Positions 63,072 through 64,000 of a DNA stretch of 64,000 bases are shown piece by piece; the stretch's first letter is position 1, and each line of letters starts with the position of its first letter. The translations under genes and the position numbers were made by a program. The notes under the pieces were generated by a model. The model saw only the letters and a program-made list of their open reading frames with translations, was not told where the DNA came from and made no database searches. This stretch comes from Paracoccaceae bacterium (GTDB taxonomy: Bacteria; Pseudomonadota; Alphaproteobacteria; Rhodobacterales; Rhodobacteraceae): assembly GCA_027489375.1 (NCBI GenBank), contig JAIXZW010000004.1:163660-227659 (forward strand). The letters are read 5' to 3'.

Positions 63072-64000
63072 ATGGCATTGACGACGGGCACCACCGCGAA
63101 CGACACCCTTGTCGGCGGAGCGGGCGAAGATCTGCTTTCGGGTGGCGAGGGCAACGATTTCCTCAACGGTGGCGCGGGCAGCGACTCGCTCTTCGGGGGC
63201 AGCGGTGCCGACAGCCTGAACGGCGGTTCCGGCGCGGATTACCTCGATGGGGGATCGGGCACGGATACGCTTTCGGGCGGCTCGGGTGCCGATACCCTCG
63301 TCTTCAGCGCATGGGAAAACCAGTACGGTTCCACCGGCACGGTGTTTTCCAGCTACGACCTTTATGACGGAGGCAACGGAAATGTTGCCAAGGGCACGGC
63401 CGAAATCGACAAACTCGTCATCAATCTGAGCGAAGCGCAGATGAATGACGCAGCCTTCCTTGCCGCATTCGAAGCCGACATCGCCCGTTTCAAGCTGTTC
63501 ATCGCGGCGAACACCAACGCGAACACCGGACAGGCCGGTACGGCAGTCTTCACCTTCTCGACCATCAACCTCAAGGTATCGGGAATCGAGCAAGTTTCCT
63601 TCCAGCTCGACCCCCGCAACCCGGACGACATCACCCTGTCCGCCTCTACGGTCGACGAAAACACCGATGGCGCCGTGATCGGCACCCTGACCACAGTTGA
63701 AACCGATGGCGGCACCGGCCCCTACTCCTATGTCGTGGATGACGCCCGCTTCGAAGTCACATCCGCTGGCGTGCTCAAGCTCAAATCCGGCATCACCCTG
63801 GATTACGAGACCGAGCAATCCGTCGCCATCAAAGTCACCGTGACCGATCCCGACGGGCTGACCCATACCGAAAGCCTGACCGTCAACGTCACCGACATCA
63901 ACGAAGCCCCCGTTTTCGCCAATGACACAGGCTCTGCCACCATCGCCGAAACCGCGACCGTGGGCACCACCGTCGGCACCTTCGCCGCGACCGATCCCGA
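63072..64000 (+). CDS. RTX-repeat and cadherin-like surface or secreted protein (3' end outside window)
   Basis: The frame is open from ATG 63072 to the window end (at least 309 codons). Residues about 8-75 contain calcium-binding nonapeptides such as [20 protein letters not shown] and [20 protein letters not shown]. Then follow an Asp/Ala-rich linking domain and cadherin-like repeats: [51 protein letters not shown] and [12 protein letters not shown], the start of a second repeat. RTX repeats at the N-terminus instead of the C-terminus are atypical. No Sec signal; type I secretion would need a C-terminal signal that lies outside. Probable large adhesin. Confidence 0.82.
   Translation, partial: MALTTGTTANDTLVGGAGEDLLSGGEGNDFLNGGAGSDSLFGGSGADSLNGGSGADYLDGGSGTDTLSGGSGADTLVFSAWENQYGSTGTVFSSYDLYDGGNGNVAKGTAEIDKLVINLSEAQMNDAAFLAAFEADIARFKLFIAANTNANTGQAGTAVFTFSTINLKVSGIEQVSFQLDPRNPDDITLSASTVDENTDGAVIGTLTTVETDGGTGPYSYVVDDARFEVTSAGVLKLKSGITLDYETEQSVAIKVTVTDPDGLTHTESLTVNVTDINEAPVFANDTGSATIAETATVGTTVGTFAATDP

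Overview
The window is GC-rich with strong third-position GC in most genes. Gene content (AMP-phosphorylase and copper clusters, FnrL-type boxes, RTX/cadherin-like adhesin, several TTG starts behind good Shine-Dalgarno sites) points to an alphaproteobacterium of the Rhodobacter/Paracoccus kind (Rhodobacterales). No rRNA, tRNA or CRISPR array was seen.

Layout. (1) 1-2.4 kb: a partial inositol-monophosphatase/ADP-ribosylglycohydrolase fusion and a small protein with a recombinase-like tail. (2) 2.8-5.4 kb: an operon of a PRPP-synthetase-like protein, an AMP-phosphorylase-type enzyme and a small unknown. (3) 5.5-19.7 kb: a copper/heavy-metal and redox region with a beta-propeller protein, Spy-like protein, DUF5676 and DUF2933 membrane proteins, c-type cytochrome, two multicopper oxidases, a Cu+ P-type ATPase, TolC-like lipoprotein, cupredoxin, CusF-like chaperone and four small exported His/Cys-rich proteins. 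Two FNR-type boxes lie upstream of two of those small proteins. (4) 20-55 kb: a defence and mobility island. It starts with a 1712-residue exonuclease-RecQ-UvrD fusion, then a mobility/partition module (two overlapping tyrosine recombinases, an HTH protein, a KfrA-like protein with an iterated operator). Next come a P-loop ATPase with a Cys cluster, a type I restriction-modification system (hsdM, an hsdS broken by an in-frame ochre codon, hsdR), a DUF262/GmrSD-like protein, and a five-gene operon: UPF1-like helicase-nuclease, membrane-anchored coiled-coil protein, membrane-anchored coiled-coil McrB-like AAA+ protein, McrC/DUF2357-like protein, Hsp70-like protein. A membrane-anchored DarT1-like toxin with a NADAR-type antitoxin follows. 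The right edge (53.5-55.3 kb) is a graveyard: an IS66-type remnant, two oppositely oriented integrase fragments and the 3' end of a WYL regulator gene. (5) 55.3-62.7 kb: VIT/VWA protein with a MerR regulator, then an SbcD-like phosphoesterase, an SMC-like ATPase and a full-length WYL regulator paralogous to the truncated copy. (6) 63 kb to the end: a partial RTX-repeat/cadherin-like surface protein.

The most interesting locus is the five-gene operon at 40.3-50.7 kb. It looks like a McrBC-derived, coiled-coil, membrane-tethered defence system of the class I know as CoCoNuT, sitting directly beside a type I R-M system whose specificity subunit is broken. The copper region works as an inducible periplasmic detoxification set: export by CopA, oxidation of Cu(I) by the multicopper oxidases, and buffering by cupredoxin and CusF-like proteins.
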